In this document: positions 43,980 through 53,746 of the stretch, piece after piece
How the letters are laid out: the number at the start of each line of letters is the position of its first letter
Numbering within the stretch: position 1 is the stretch's first letter
From: MPNP01 sp965221445
Lineage (GTDB): Bacteria; Pseudomonadota; Alphaproteobacteria; Rhodobacterales; Rhodobacteraceae
Assembly: GCA_965221445.1 (NCBI GenBank)
Contig: CBDCSF010000013.1
Span: 2,418,001-2,482,000 of the forward strand
Direction of reading: 5' to 3'
Length of the DNA stretch: 64,000 nt
The notes under the pieces: generated by a model
Databases searched by the model: none
The model's input: the letters and a program-made list of their open reading frames with translations, nothing else
Told to the model about the DNA's origin: nothing
Program-made: the position numbers and the translations under genes

Positions 43980-44816
43980 TTGTTAGATGATTTTATAATT
44001 AGGTCTGCCTTGGGAGGACTAGCCCTCGCATTGGCAGCAAGTCCTCTGGGATGTTTTGTCGTCTGGAGAAAAATGTCCTATTACGGTGATGCAACTGCTC
44101 ATTCTGCAGTTTTAGGAATTTCACTTTCACTTTATTTTAGTGTTTCAATTTTTCTCGGGGTTTTTTTGATGGCATTGCTTGCATCGCTTATGGTTACCTT
44201 ATTTGTTAACAGGTACTATAGTGCAGATACGATTCTGGGTGTTTTTTCTCATTCTACCTTGGCTTTTGGGCTGATTGCTGTAAACGTTCTGCCTGACCAA
44301 AATGTTAATCTGGAATCTTACTTGTTTGGACAGTTACTTGCCGTTACCAAAATAGACTTGGTTTACATCTGGGGTGGTGCCTTATTTATTCTGGGTTTAA
44401 CATTTTTCAGATGGAGACAGCTTTTGATTTCGACTGTAAGCGAAGATTTAACCTTTGCTTCAGGGTTAAACCCCAAGTGGGAACAATGGATTCTGAACCT
44501 TGGATTGGCCGTTTTGGTTGCAGTTGCAGTAAAGGTGGTAGGAATATTATTGGTTACAGCCATGTTGATAATTCCTCCCGCGTCCGCACGTCCATTGGTG
44601 CGCCAGCCAGGCGCAATGGTTTTGATTTCAACTATTTTTGGGTGTCTGTCTGTTATTTTGGGATTATTGCTTTCGTTATATGTCGATACACCTACTGGGC
44701 CTTCAATTATTTCCGTGGCTGCTATATTTTTTATATTGAGTTGGATTGCCGTATTGATGTACAACGGAACAAATCTAACCCAATTTTTCAGTGCAAATGA
44801 AGCTAGAGAGAATTAG
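43980..44816 (+). CDS. znuB: Zinc ABC transporter permease ZnuB
   Basis: A 278-residue inner-membrane permease of the ABC-3 family with about eight hydrophobic segments. The start 'MLDDFIIRSALGGLALALAA' (TTG codon) and 'SPLGCFVVWRKMSYYGDATA' match ZnuB closely, as do 'HSAVLGISLSLYF' and 'LLVTAMLIIPPASARPLVR'. No clear Shine-Dalgarno precedes the TTG; in relatives this gene is translated by overlap with znuC, which is absent here. Divergent from znuA. The ATPase must be supplied from another locus or lost. Confidence 0.9.
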   Translation: MLDDFIIRSALGGLALALAASPLGCFVVWRKMSYYGDATAHSAVLGISLSLYFSVSIFLGVFLMALLASLMVTLFVNRYYSADTILGVFSHSTLAFGLIAVNVLPDQNVNLESYLFGQLLAVTKIDLVYIWGGALFILGLTFFRWRQLLISTVSEDLTFASGLNPKWEQWILNLGLAVLVAVAVKVVGILLVTAMLIIPPASARPLVRQPGAMVLISTIFGCLSVILGLLLSLYVDTPTGPSIISVAAIFFILSWIAVLMYNGTNLTQFFSANEAREN

Positions 44817-45115
44817 GGTTCAAATTTATTTGAATGCGATTAAAAAATTTTCTAAGGATATCCAATTGTTAAGAGGGGTTCGTAATTATTCCTGATTTAC
44901 AAACTCTAGATTATCAAATTGTTCGTCTAAATAATAATAAAACAAATCTGATACAGTAAATCGATTCGTATCATCCGTCTTCCAACGTATTTCTTACTTT
45001 GATGATTTACGAAAGAATTCATGCTTCAAGACTTTCTACCTGTTTATATTACGGATAACCTCTCCTGCGGGATTTGGTATTGAGATGTATTTACACAGAT
45101 ATCAAGTCAAAGGAT

Positions 45116-46273
45116 TTATTTGTCAATTGACCTGGCGATCAGTTCCTTCATTATCTCGTTTGAACCACCATAAATCATCTGAACCCGTGAGTCCGCATAA
45201 AGTCGTGCTATTGGGTAATCCAAAATATATCCATAGCCTCCATGTAACTGCAAACACTCATTAATTATCTGGTTTTGGGTTTCACTTCCCCAATATTTTG
45301 CCATGGAAGCTGTAGCGGCATCGAGTTCATTATTTTCTATCCTTTGGATACAATCATTGACAAAAGCTCTCAGGATCTCAGCCTTGGTTTTGGCCTCAGC
45401 CAGTTTAAATCTGGTGTTTTGCAGATCCATCAATCGCTTGCCAAAGGCCTTTCTTTCCTGAACATAAGCGATAGTTTGTTCTAGTGCGAGATCAATTGTA
45501 CCCAAGGCCGTAATGCCAATTAAAAGCCTTTCCCATGGGAGTTGTTTCATCAATTGATAAAACCCCTGTCCTTCCTCTTCACCCAGCAGGCTGGTTCTGG
45601 GTACCATAACGTTTTCAAAAAAAAGTTCGGCTGTATCATTTCCTCTTTGACCTAACTTGTTCATTCTCTGCCCACGCCGAAAACCATCTAGATCCTTGGT
45701 GTCTAAAAGAATCAGAGAAACACCCTTGGCACCTTGGGTAGGATCGGTTTTAGTAGTTAAAATGATTAGGTCTGCCGAGCCCCCATTGGTAATAAAGGTC
45801 TTGGAACCGTTTATGAGGTAATGGTTACCCTTTTTTTCGGCTTTCGTCTGTATTGATTGGACATCTGACCCACATCCAGGTTCGGTCATGGCTAATGCTC
45901 CAACTGATTGACCGGAAATCAATTTGGGTAACCAAAGATTTTTTTGTTCATGTGATCCATAATTGACAAGATAATGAATGACTATGGACTGGATACCGTA
46001 ACCCCAGCTTCCGTCACCAACCTTGCCTTGTTCGTAAAGTGCTATTGAATCAAAACCAAAGGATCCACCACTCCCTTCGTATTCCTCTGGGACAGAGCCA
46101 CCCATAATACCAAGTTCACCAGCCTTCAACCAAAATTTTCGATCAACCATTCCATCTGTTTCAAACCGTTGCATATTGGGAACCAAGTTTTCGGCATAGA
46201 ACCGTTGGACAACATCAGAAAACATGGAATGTTCATCCTGATTCCAGGTCGAGGTCTGGGTAAATAGGGACAT
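45116..46273 (-). CDS. Acyl-CoA dehydrogenase family protein
   Basis: A 385-residue FAD enzyme that oxidises acyl-CoA thioesters to enoyl-CoA, passing electrons to ETF. Conserved features are 'LAMTEPGCGSDVQSIQTKAE', 'YLINGSKTFITNGGSADLII', 'KAFGKRLMDLQNTRFKLAEA', 'LQLHGGYGYILDYPIARLY' and the C-terminal 'IYGGSNEIMKELIARS', where Glu is the catalytic base position of many medium/short-chain types. Chain or branched substrate is not predictable. It lies 40 bases downstream of a Rieske oxygenase gene on the same strand and is probably co-transcribed with it. Confidence 0.9.
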   Translation of the reverse strand: MSLFTQTSTWNQDEHSMFSDVVQRFYAENLVPNMQRFETDGMVDRKFWLKAGELGIMGGSVPEEYEGSGGSFGFDSIALYEQGKVGDGSWGYGIQSIVIHYLVNYGSHEQKNLWLPKLISGQSVGALAMTEPGCGSDVQSIQTKAEKKGNHYLINGSKTFITNGGSADLIILTTKTDPTQGAKGVSLILLDTKDLDGFRRGQRMNKLGQRGNDTAELFFENVMVPRTSLLGEEEGQGFYQLMKQLPWERLLIGITALGTIDLALEQTIAYVQERKAFGKRLMDLQNTRFKLAEAKTKAEILRAFVNDCIQRIENNELDAATASMAKYWGSETQNQIINECLQLHGGYGYILDYPIARLYADSRVQMIYGGSNEIMKELIARSIDK

Positions 46274-46313
46274 AATTATGCGATATACTTAATTTAATAT
46301 TTAAGGCACAGAT

Positions 46314-47450
46314 TTAAGCCGGTACTTTTTTGGATATGTACTGGGCAAATTCGTAGTTAGGTCTTTCCAAATGAGAAAGCGGCCCAGGGTTGGGAAAATC
46401 AGATTGTAATCCAGCATAAACTCTCTCAGTACATCCTTTGTCCTCTTCGTTTACCTCATCTAGGAGAACTCTTAATTCTTCAAAATGCTTCAGGCTTTCA
46501 GGACTGGAAGCAAATTCCTTGGACATACCTCCGCCAAAGTAAATTCGTACCTTTCCAGGCTCTAATGGATATAGAGAAAGGTACCAGAAATAACCCGGGG
46601 TTAAGGTAATTAACCAGCTTGGGTAGATGGCTAGAAGATAGGTCATGTATCTACGTTCACCTTCTAGGGTCTTATTATCACGATGTGCTACTGATAGCGT
46701 GAATTCTTCCTGCTTCTGGAGAGTATGGTAGTTAAAGGTTTCATATCCCTCTGGGCATTCGACCTCATCCACTTTGGATACACCACCGATGGTAGCAGCA
46801 TGACAGACTGGGAGGTGGTAGCTTTCCATAAAATTATCGGCCAATACCTTCCAATTGGTATTCCATTCAAAAGTCTCAAAAAAGGCCTGTTTATAGTTCC
46901 CCATGTCAAAATCACCCACCATAGATTCTATCTTGGCAAGTTTTTTGGCCACAGGTTCGGTATCGGGATCAAGGGAGACAAGAACCCATCCCAGCCATTC
47001 CTCGCATTTGATTTGAGTTAACCCAATTTTGTTTCTGTCAAAGACATTGTTCCTTGTCATCGCTGGGGCACCTCGTAAACTGCCATCGAGATTATAGGTC
47101 CACCCATGGTAGGGACAAACGATTCTTTTAGTATTGCCACTTCCTTCAAGCAGTTTGGACATTCTATGTCGGCAGACATTGGCTTGAGCACGCAAATTTC
47201 CGTCTTGGTCCCTAATTACCATAATTGGTTGTCCAGCTAGATCAAAGGTAAAAAAGTCTCCTTTATTCGGCAGTCCATCAGACCGACCAACACAAAACCA
47301 TTCCTTGGCGAATATGTTGGTAATTTCCTTGCTTAGAAATTCTTTGGAGGTGTAAACGCTTTTGGGCATTGCATGGGCAGATTCAAAGGGCTGAAATGCA
47401 ATAGCCTTTAACTCTTCTGCCGGGTCAAGAGATTTATCTAACAATTCCAT
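46314..47450 (-). CDS. Rieske non-heme iron oxygenase, alpha subunit
   Basis: A 378-residue terminal oxygenase, third in this region. The Rieske ligands are in 'NVCRHRMSKLL' and 'CPYHGWTYNLDG', and the iron site is 'NFMESYHLPVCH' with Glu in place of the bridging Asp. 'NTNWKVLADNFMESYH' is typical of the broad phenylpropionate/quaternary-amine branch. The substrate is unknown. The ATG at 47450, 8 bases after GGAGA, is preferred to an in-frame TTG at 47483. The acyl-CoA dehydrogenase gene follows at 40 bases. No electron-transfer partner is encoded nearby. Confidence 0.84.
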   Translation of the reverse strand: MELLDKSLDPAEELKAIAFQPFESAHAMPKSVYTSKEFLSKEITNIFAKEWFCVGRSDGLPNKGDFFTFDLAGQPIMVIRDQDGNLRAQANVCRHRMSKLLEGSGNTKRIVCPYHGWTYNLDGSLRGAPAMTRNNVFDRNKIGLTQIKCEEWLGWVLVSLDPDTEPVAKKLAKIESMVGDFDMGNYKQAFFETFEWNTNWKVLADNFMESYHLPVCHAATIGGVSKVDEVECPEGYETFNYHTLQKQEEFTLSVAHRDNKTLEGERRYMTYLLAIYPSWLITLTPGYFWYLSLYPLEPGKVRIYFGGGMSKEFASSPESLKHFEELRVLLDEVNEEDKGCTERVYAGLQSDFPNPGPLSHLERPNYEFAQYISKKVPA

Positions 47451-47539
47451 TTCTGGTCTCCATATTGAAGGATCAGGGTACAAACACCCAAATCTATGAA
47501 TAGATCAATTTATTGTTCTAGGTATACCTTATACAATTT

Positions 47540-47978
47540 CAACTTCAATATAACAGATCTGATTTACTAACCGCTAGTACCACAGCACTCCTTTGGGGCT
47601 TGATTGATGTCATGCTGCTTGGAACGTTGATGAAGGTCTGTCACGTTCAAACAGCTCTTGCAACTTAAAAATGAGAAAGGTATCTATCAAGGCATATTCA
47701 AGTACTGGAACAATATTATAAAAAATTGACCTGTATTTTATGGGTTTTTTGGGTGTTGTGCACGCTTTCGCAGGGTTCATGACGGTTTACTTTGATACGA
47801 CGACTGCAGTAACCGCCCTTGCTGATGTCTTCAATCAAGCCCTATCGGCATCTGTAATTTATCCGGTGAGGTCGGTACCATCATAAATCAGCATGGGTTT
47901 AACCTTTTTTGGGGTGGGGTAATTACGATCATTGGTAGCATTTTTAATTGGCGATTTGTCAAACGCTGTTTGTGAATA
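47540..47978 (+). pseudogene. Possible remnant of an EamA/DMT transporter gene
   Basis: In this 600-base gap between the oxygenase and the SLC13 gene, three short open stretches in different plus-strand frames look like membrane helices. They are 'LLTASTTALLWGLIDVMLLG' (about 47561), 'FMGFLGVVHAFAGFMTVYFD' continuing to 'DVFNQALSASVIYPV' (about 47740-47870), and 'LFWGGVITIIGSIFNW' (about 47905), ending at a TGA near 47978. The order and character resemble the first helix and the second half of an EamA repeat protein broken by frameshifts and stops. Similarity is judged by eye, so this is tentative. Confidence 0.35.
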
Positions 47979-48048
47979 AGGAGCTGTTGCCTTTCAAACA
48001 AGTATCCTGATCTAAAGTTCAGTTTGTGGTCGTGATAATAGAAATGGC

Positions 48049-49887
48049 CTATGTCAAGGGCCAAAAGTAGGGAATCAAATAGCTGGCTACCAGACCAATA
48101 ATGATATTTAGAGGCAATCCAATTTTGAGATAGTCTTTGAAATCATACCCTCCTGGCCCATAAACCAATGTATTGGTTTGATATCCTATCGGCGTTGCAA
48201 AACTGGCTGATGCTGAAATCATTACTGCAACCACCAACCCTCTTGGATCAATACCCAAACTTAAACCAATACCAATTGCAACTGGAGTGACGATAATTGC
48301 AACAGCATTGTTGGATACCATTTCAGTCAGAATGGATGTTAGAATGTAGATAGCCCAAACCATAAAAAATGGGTGAAATCCAACCAACAAGGGGCTAATG
48401 AAACCATCTAACAGCTCTACCGTACCGGATAACTCCATCGCTTTACCTATCCCAAGCATAGACCAGATTAAAACCATTAGTCTCCCATCGGCGAATGAGA
48501 AAGCTTCCTCTGGGTCTATACAACGTGTAATTAATACTAACGCGACACCCAGAATTCCAAGAAGAGCAATGGGAGCAATACCCAAGGCTGCAACTACAAC
48601 GATCATTGCCAGGGTGGCTACAGCAATTGGCGCTTTGTTTCTTCGGTAGGGTAGAGTTGTGGGTTTGGTAATTTCAACAAGATTTTGGTCCTTGGACATC
48701 CGATTCATGTCTTCAATCGCACCTTCAATCAAAAGAGTATCGCCAACCCTTAGAGCCACATCAGAAAATTCTGAAAGACTATGTTCAGTGGGACGATGAA
48801 GAGCAATGGGGTATATGTTGTAATTCTGTTGTAGATTCAATTCACCCAATGTCTTACCTATCATTCGGCAACCAGGGGAAATAAGAGCTTCAAGTGTTTG
48901 TGACTGTTTGGAAGACACTTTCCGGACCGATGAATTGATTTCATTTATATTTTCTTCGTTAGAAGTACTTCCTTCAGTTGCTTCCGAGGTTTTGATTAGG
49001 TTACCGCCACCAAAAACCTCTGCCAATTCTGTTGCCTGGGTACGTAAAACCAGACGATCACCTGCATTTAATTCCAAGGTATTTAATTGATCCTTGAAAG
49101 AGATGTTGTCCCTGAAAATATCAACAATTCTTATTCCTCTTTTCCTAAAGAAGTCAGCCTTACTACTTACCTGACCAATCAATGAGCTATCTTTTGGCAA
49201 TATAACTTCCACGAAAAATTTCATGGTTGTCCTGTCACGTAACAATTCGGAGAGAGATTCACGATCAGGCAAGAGTCTTGGTGCGAAAATCAACAAATAG
49301 ACAAATCCGACTGCTACCAAGACTAAAGCAAGGGGGGTAATTTCAAAAAGGGTAAACGGCTCCAAGCCGTTATTTCTGGCTACCCCGTCAACCAGTAGAT
49401 TGGTTGAAGTTCCAATCAGGGTACAAACACCACCCAATATTGAAGCATAGGAAAGGGGTATCAGGAGCTTGGAAGACGAGGTCCCCAGTTCCTTGGCAAC
49501 CTGTATTACGATGGGAATCATCATAACAACGACAGGGGTGTTGTTCATGAAGGCTGAAGCAAAAACAACCAAACAAGCCAGTACACCTATCGTCATGATT
49601 GGGTATTGCTTCCCACCCCTGAGGACAAAAAAAGTAATTGATGACAAGGCTCCTGTACGTACAAGTGCACCGGAAAGGATAAACATTGATACTATGGTCC
49701 AAGGTGCTGGGGTGGCAAAAACCTGTAATGCTTCTTCAAACGGAAGTATACCCAACACCAAAAGGACAGAAACTCCCCCCAGTGCCGTTACTTCGACAGG
49801 TAAAAACTGTTTAATGAAGCAAAGAAACATGACTATCACGACAACCCCGACTAGTAGGGGAGGGCCGTAGATTGTTATGAATTCCAT
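48049..49887 (-). CDS. SLC13/DASS family permease with TrkA-C domains
   Basis: A 612-residue inner-membrane transporter of the divalent anion:sodium symporter superfamily (citrate, dicarboxylates, sulfate, and in some relatives thiosulfate or taurine-derived anions). Hydrophobic blocks occupy about 1-190 and 390-612. Between them are two soluble TrkA-C/RCK-like modules, seen as 'FFVEVILPKDSSLIGQVSSK' and 'LISPGCRMIGKTLGELNLQQ'. 'ASAFMNNTPVVVMMIPIV' and 'TEMVSNNAVAIIVTPVAIGI' are the conserved SNT-type substrate/sodium motifs in each half. ATG 49887 is chosen; a TTG at 49911 is in frame. Substrate not determinable. Confidence 0.85.
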   Translation of the reverse strand: MEFITIYGPPLLVGVVVIVMFLCFIKQFLPVEVTALGGVSVLLVLGILPFEEALQVFATPAPWTIVSMFILSGALVRTGALSSITFFVLRGGKQYPIMTIGVLACLVVFASAFMNNTPVVVMMIPIVIQVAKELGTSSSKLLIPLSYASILGGVCTLIGTSTNLLVDGVARNNGLEPFTLFEITPLALVLVAVGFVYLLIFAPRLLPDRESLSELLRDRTTMKFFVEVILPKDSSLIGQVSSKADFFRKRGIRIVDIFRDNISFKDQLNTLELNAGDRLVLRTQATELAEVFGGGNLIKTSEATEGSTSNEENINEINSSVRKVSSKQSQTLEALISPGCRMIGKTLGELNLQQNYNIYPIALHRPTEHSLSEFSDVALRVGDTLLIEGAIEDMNRMSKDQNLVEITKPTTLPYRRNKAPIAVATLAMIVVVAALGIAPIALLGILGVALVLITRCIDPEEAFSFADGRLMVLIWSMLGIGKAMELSGTVELLDGFISPLLVGFHPFFMVWAIYILTSILTEMVSNNAVAIIVTPVAIGIGLSLGIDPRGLVVAVMISASASFATPIGYQTNTLVYGPGGYDFKDYLKIGLPLNIIIGLVASYLIPYFWPLT

Positions 49888-50033
49888 CTGAAAAACGCCA
49901 ATTTGATCCAACCTGTAAAGTTGGTTTGAAAATATAGAAAACTCATCTATTCAAAGAGTAGCACATTTTGGTGAGGACTTCTTCATCGGTACAAACCAAA
50001 CTTCAAATTTACATTGGTTCGCCAAAATAAAAA

Positions 50034-50849
50034 TTACACTTCAGGGTCGAAATCGTATACCCATTCGTGATCAGGGGAGTTGGCAAACCGCCATTTTCTG
50101 ATCGGGCCGGCCATTACATTCAGATAGTACATTTCATACCCGAAGGGTGTACCGCAAGGGTGATGACCCTTGGGAACAAGAACAACATCATGATTTTTGA
50201 CGCATATGGTTTCATCAAGCTCACCATCATCGGTAAATACTCTCTGAAACCCAAATCCCTGAGGTGGATTTAGCCTATGATAGTAGGTTTCCTCCAGATA
50301 TGTAATGTTTGGGTAATCATCGACATCATGCCGATGGGGTGGGTAGGATGACCAATTTCCCTGGGGAGTGAACACTTCAGTTACCAACAAGCTGTCAGCC
50401 TCGTCCTGGTCTTCCATGGCTATGTTATTGATCTCCCTGAGATTAGAGCCTTTGCCACGGACCAGTTGATTTACATCTTCGGGACCAATAACCTTGGGTG
50501 CCCTTCCGATTTTCCCGGGTGCCAGACAAATACCGATAATACAATCTGATACTGCCAAACCTCGCCATTGATGGTTAGGAGGGATGTATAGCGAATGGGG
50601 CGGTTTTTTTTCGAAGACATTCAATCGATCTCCAAGAATGCCAAAATTTGGATGGCCATTAACTTCCAGTTCTATTTTTCCTTCTATCACAACAACAATG
50701 GCTTCATTATCACCAGTTTCTTCCCTGACCTTGTCACCTTCCCGCAGATTGTAAACACCAAATCCTACATATTTCCAATTGGCCACCGGGGGAGAAATGT
50801 CATGGATTTTCCCTCTATTTTGTTTTGGTCTTCTCAGAAGATGTGACAT
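50034..50849 (-). CDS. iolB: 5-deoxy-glucuronate isomerase
   Basis: A 271-residue cupin enzyme of myo-inositol breakdown, turning 5-deoxy-glucuronate into 2-deoxy-5-keto-gluconate. The family pattern is clear: 'VGFGVYNLREGDKVREETGD', 'VIEGKIELEVNG', 'PPHSLYIPPNH', the metal-site 'SSYPPHRHDVDDYPNITYLE' and 'HDVVLVPKGHHPCGTPFGYE'. It lies 48 bases downstream of the iolC-type kinase on the same strand, and the two act in successive steps. Other inositol genes (iolA, D, E, G) are not in the window. Confidence 0.95.
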   Translation of the reverse strand: MSHLLRRPKQNRGKIHDISPPVANWKYVGFGVYNLREGDKVREETGDNEAIVVVIEGKIELEVNGHPNFGILGDRLNVFEKKPPHSLYIPPNHQWRGLAVSDCIIGICLAPGKIGRAPKVIGPEDVNQLVRGKGSNLREINNIAMEDQDEADSLLVTEVFTPQGNWSSYPPHRHDVDDYPNITYLEETYYHRLNPPQGFGFQRVFTDDGELDETICVKNHDVVLVPKGHHPCGTPFGYEMYYLNVMAGPIRKWRFANSPDHEWVYDFDPEV

Positions 50850-50897
50850 TATCTGGTCCCTTCCTTATGTTATCCTGGAATAAATTGATAAGTGTTT

Positions 50898-52766
50898 CTA
50901 CTGATCGGAATGTGCCATTAACCAACCAGTTATTTGAGTTTCGATTTCAGAATTGGAAATCGTTCCCGAAAGCCAGCTTGAACAAATTACCTGAAAAATT
51001 GCCCATGATATTATCCTGCCGGTCAAAATTGATGAAGGATCATTTTGTGGTAATAGGTTAATTGAACTTTCTTGTTTAGTTCTGTCGACTAAGCTTAGAA
51101 TGCCTTGTGTGTATGGGTCCTTATCTTTGATGATTTGACCGACTGCCTCCCATTCAGGTTTATCGGGTTCATCAAATATCCAAAAATCAGGATAAATCCC
51201 AGCCTCCAAAATGGCATTGACAATTCCATACTCGAATTCAGGTTTGTACTCGGCATCAGCGCCATAATCCAGTTCCAACACAAGATTCAGACGGTTTCTC
51301 CTGATATATCTAAATAGTCTATACAAGCCATGTTGCTGGGTTTCAAACTTCGCTTTTGAATTTTTATCAACTAACAACTTGATCTTGACAGTATGTTCCA
51401 GCGGCCATTCAGAGAGGTTTTCATAGTTTTTCTCCACTTCAAGCGAATAGTCATTTCCAAGATGACCAACAGATTTAGCTAAAAACAGTCCCTGCCCGGT
51501 AATTTCATCTATCAGTGAACGGTTTTGGTTAACTGGAAAAATAATTCCAAATTGCTTGTCAGGTACCCGAGCTGAAATCATCGCATCTACAATGATGCGT
51601 TTGAACTGCTCCTCCTGTTCCCAGTTTGGATTTTGCTCTTGGGTATACAGTTCATCAAACAGCATGTCTTCCAAAGAGATGACAGTTAAATCTTTCCAGT
51701 AAGATCTGCGATTGGTTGACCAATGGATTTGTTCAAGTAGGAAATCATTCCTTAATGCCATTTTTGGGGATCCATTTTTGAGAAAAAACTTTAATTCTTT
51801 TAGTGACGGATAGGCTGGGGTACACCCATGTCTTGAAACGGCAAAAGCACCACAAGCATTGGCAAATTTGAGTGAAGTGGATAAATCCTCACCTGTCAAC
51901 CAACCCTTAAGGAATCCTGCCATAAAGCCATCTCCAGCCCCAAGGACATTAAAGACTTCCACATTAAATCCAGGTCCCGTTTCACCTTCTCGAAAATTGT
52001 CAGGTATTTCCTCCTGAAAAGCCACTGCACCCATTGGTCCTCGCTTGCAAACCAAGATCGCCTTTGTCCTTTTCCGTATATTTTTGAGTGCTGTTAAGGT
52101 ATCACTTGATCCACCAGCAATATGGAATTCTTCTTCGGTACCAACTATGAGATCGAATAGTCCTACGGTTGAAAGAATGGTTTCAGTCACATCGTTGGAG
52201 GCAACAAACCGATTTTCGCCCTCATCATGGGTACCCAATCCCCACAGATTTGGGCGATAATCAATATCCAAAGCAGTTTTACCACCTGTTTGCCTTGCCA
52301 AACATACAGCCTTCTTTACAGCAGCTGCTGTAATCGGATTGGAAAGGTGAGTACCCGTCGCACAAAGACATTTTGCTTTGGCAATAAAATCCGGATCAAT
52401 ATCTTCCTCGGTCAATCCCATATCAGCGCAATTTTCGCGATAAAAAATCAGGGGGAAACTGTCTTCATCCCTGATTCCGAGCAAAACCAGGGCTGTTAAC
52501 CTCTCAGGATCAGTTTTGACAGCCGTCACATCAACGCCTTCCCTGATCAACTCCTCTCGGATAAACCTGCCCATATGTTCATCCCCAACTTTGGTGATGA
52601 CGGCTGTTTTGAGACCTAACCTTGAACCACCCGCAGCGATATTGGTTGGCGAACCTCCAATATATTTCTTGAAGGATCCCATATCCTCCAGGCGACCACC
52701 AACCTGTTCTCCATACAGGTCAACCGAAGACCTGCCGATAGTAATCAAATCAAGGTTTTTTTTCAT
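50898..52766 (-). CDS. iolC: 5-dehydro-2-deoxygluconokinase fused to a DUF2090 aldolase-like domain
   Basis: A 622-residue two-domain enzyme. The N-terminal PfkB/ribokinase domain (about 1-325) phosphorylates 2-deoxy-5-keto-gluconate; it shows 'DMGSFKKYIGGSPTNIAAGG' and 'VFNVLGAGDGFMAGFLKGWL', with the catalytic Asp in GAGDGF. The C-terminal DUF2090 domain (about 335-622) is a TIM-barrel type related to class I aldolases and is thought to perform the next step, cleaving the phosphorylated sugar as IolJ does in Bacillus; that assignment is inference. This fusion is common in proteobacteria. It starts divergently from an ABC transporter gene 56 bases away. Confidence 0.92.
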   Translation of the reverse strand: MKKNLDLITIGRSSVDLYGEQVGGRLEDMGSFKKYIGGSPTNIAAGGSRLGLKTAVITKVGDEHMGRFIREELIREGVDVTAVKTDPERLTALVLLGIRDEDSFPLIFYRENCADMGLTEEDIDPDFIAKAKCLCATGTHLSNPITAAAVKKAVCLARQTGGKTALDIDYRPNLWGLGTHDEGENRFVASNDVTETILSTVGLFDLIVGTEEEFHIAGGSSDTLTALKNIRKRTKAILVCKRGPMGAVAFQEEIPDNFREGETGPGFNVEVFNVLGAGDGFMAGFLKGWLTGEDLSTSLKFANACGAFAVSRHGCTPAYPSLKELKFFLKNGSPKMALRNDFLLEQIHWSTNRRSYWKDLTVISLEDMLFDELYTQEQNPNWEQEEQFKRIIVDAMISARVPDKQFGIIFPVNQNRSLIDEITGQGLFLAKSVGHLGNDYSLEVEKNYENLSEWPLEHTVKIKLLVDKNSKAKFETQQHGLYRLFRYIRRNRLNLVLELDYGADAEYKPEFEYGIVNAILEAGIYPDFWIFDEPDKPEWEAVGQIIKDKDPYTQGILSLVDRTKQESSINLLPQNDPSSILTGRIISWAIFQVICSSWLSGTISNSEIETQITGWLMAHSDQ

Positions 52767-52822
52767 GGTATTTCCAACTTTCGATACCGCAAATTAAAAT
52801 TAAGGGTATATATATAGGTACC

Positions 52823-53746
52823 ATGTACAACTCAACAGAAATGAAAGCAGTATCAGGTAAACCCTCCAGACCTGAAGCAGTACGGCTTTGTAAAGTATTC
52901 AAATCATTTGGTTCAACAAACGCACTCCAAGGACTCAATTTGGAGTTGGAATCAGGAGAGATTCATGCTCTTCTTGGCCCTAATGGTGCTGGTAAAACAA
53001 CCGCAATTGGGATTATGACTGGAATCAGGAAAGCTGATTCAGGTATGGTTTCCATATTGGGAGAAGATCCAAGGAACAAGTCAATTCGGCTTCGGATAGG
53101 TCTTACACCGCAAGAATCCGGTTTCCCCAATAACTTGCGAGTTGCTGAAATTCTCCAGTTGGTCCGGTCTCATTTCCATGATCCACTGACAAACAAGGAA
53201 TTGTTTGCCAGATTTTCGCTGGAAAAATTAATGGAGAAACAAGCCGGGGGTCTAAGTGGTGGACAGAAAAGAGCTCTGGCCGTAGCACTCTCGTTTATTG
53301 GGAATCCCGATCTGGTGTTTTTGGACGAGCCCACCACAGGTCTTGATGTTGTAACTAGGCAAAGCATCTGGAAGGCAATTCTGGATTATCGTAAATCGGG
53401 AGGTACCGTTGTTTTAACTACGCACTATCTTGAAGAAGCTGAAGCCTTGGCCTCAAGGGTTGCTGTTGTACACAAAGGTAAGGAACTGGTCAATGGTACC
53501 CTGGACCAAATTCGTGATTTGGTTGGTAATAGCCGTGTTAGTTTCAAGGGTGAAATACCTGCCTCAATTGAAGGAGCAACCCATATGGAACAGGAGGGGG
53601 ACAAGGTAATTATTATTACCAAGGATTCAGACAGGGTAGTTAGGTCGATGGTTGAAAATGAAGTCAAATTCAGAGGACTTCAGATACGCCCTGCCAATCT
53701 GGAAGAAGCATTTTTTACCCTCATTGAGAATAGTGAGCGGAAATGA
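52823..53746 (+). CDS. ABC transporter ATP-binding protein (ABC-2 export type)
   Basis: A 307-residue ATPase of the DRA/NodI-like export family. Walker A is 'LLGPNGAGKTTAIGIMTG', the Q-loop 'IGLTPQESGFPNNLRVAE', signature 'GGLSGGQKRALAVALSF', Walker B 'NPDLVFLDEPTTGLD' and switch His 'VVLTTHYLEEAEALA'. A C-terminal regulatory tail of about 90 residues follows. It overlaps the next gene, its permease partner, by four bases. Such systems export drugs, lipids or polysaccharides, and the cargo is unknown. Confidence 0.92.
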   Translation: MYNSTEMKAVSGKPSRPEAVRLCKVFKSFGSTNALQGLNLELESGEIHALLGPNGAGKTTAIGIMTGIRKADSGMVSILGEDPRNKSIRLRIGLTPQESGFPNNLRVAEILQLVRSHFHDPLTNKELFARFSLEKLMEKQAGGLSGGQKRALAVALSFIGNPDLVFLDEPTTGLDVVTRQSIWKAILDYRKSGGTVVLTTHYLEEAEALASRVAVVHKGKELVNGTLDQIRDLVGNSRVSFKGEIPASIEGATHMEQEGDKVIIITKDSDRVVRSMVENEVKFRGLQIRPANLEEAFFTLIENSERK

